From DATEMK01 sp035275625 (GTDB lineage: Bacteria; Bacteroidota; Bacteroidia; AKYH767-A; OLB10): DNA of 23,166 nt. The stretch lies in contig DATEMK010000258.1 of assembly GCA_035275625.1 (NCBI GenBank), positions 1-23,166 on the forward strand, given 5' to 3'. Of the stretch, positions 23,074-23,166 are shown piece by piece. The notes below the pieces were generated by a model. The model did not search any database and had not been told where the DNA came from. It worked only from the letters and a program-made list of their open reading frames with translations. The position numbers were made by a program, and so were the translations under genes. Within the stretch, counting starts at the first letter, position 1. Each line of letters opens with the position of its first letter.

Positions 23074-23166
23074 ATGTTTTTTTTCTTTGACGGTTTAAAA
23101 GTGAAAAGGTTTACTGAGAAAGATTGTGACCTATTTAATGATGCGGGGATTGATCGGGTAACGGAG
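23074..23166 (+). CDS. Possible start of a divergent gene cut by the right edge
   Basis: An open frame runs from ATG 23074 to the end of the window (31 codons). An in-frame GTG at 23101 would give (M)KRFTEKDCDLFNDAGIDRVT, a polar helical stretch that reads like protein. The five Phe codons after the ATG look like non-coding T-rich DNA, so 23101 is the likelier start. It would be divergent from the 21867 gene. The evidence is only the open frame and its composition. Confidence 0.3.
   Translation, partial: MFFFFDGLKVKRFTEKDCDLFNDAGIDRVTE

Overview
The window looks like a chromosomal piece of an environmental Bacteroidota (Chitinophagales/Sphingobacteriales-like; finer placement is not possible by eye). 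The main reasons are five secreted proteins ending in a type IX secretion (T9SS, por/gliding) C-terminal sorting domain, promoters of the Bacteroidota type (TTGC-N19-TAnnTTTG), weak or absent Shine-Dalgarno sequences, and a TetR-TolC-HlyD-RND operon of the kind common in this phylum. No rRNA, tRNA, CRISPR array, transposase or integrase was found.

Left part (1-7910, all genes on +). A very AT-rich coiled-coil protein runs in from the left edge. It is followed by a 405-base non-coding stretch and a cytosolic helical protein with a C-terminal carboxypeptidase-regulatory-like beta-sandwich, closed by a clear terminator (2262-2293). Then comes a run of envelope and secreted genes: a T9SS cargo protein (2482), a periplasmic protein with two EF-hand-like loops (3342), a four-helix membrane protein (4028), a T9SS-tailed PQQ-type sugar dehydrogenase (4659), a small DUF1801 protein (6161) and a T9SS protein with two GEVED domains (6678). 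The intergenic spacers here share short diverged repeats and identical -7 promoter boxes.

Middle part (7959-15655, all on -). A secreted propeller-like protein is followed by an efflux operon transcribed tetR, tolC, membrane-fusion lipoprotein, RND permease. The operon ends in a terminator (8872-8901). A 10-bp perfect inverted repeat overlaps both promoter boxes in front of tetR, which fits auto-repression of the whole operon by the TetR protein.

Right part (15845-23069, all on -). It holds a two-gene unit (a one-helix membrane protein and the catalytic subunit of a split methylmalonyl-CoA mutase), an M43 metalloprotease with Fn3, PPC and T9SS domains under a strong promoter and terminator, an OmpR-type response regulator without a visible kinase, an outer-membrane beta-barrel protein preceded by a 33-bp near-perfect palindrome, and a T9SS protein with a putative metal-binding catalytic domain. 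A possible divergent gene starts at the right edge.

Most of the window is ordinary Bacteroidota chromosome. I do not see a convincing new multi-gene system. The parts most worth following up are the regulatory DNA (tetR operator, 33-bp palindrome, dispersed intergenic repeats) and a few unassigned proteins.
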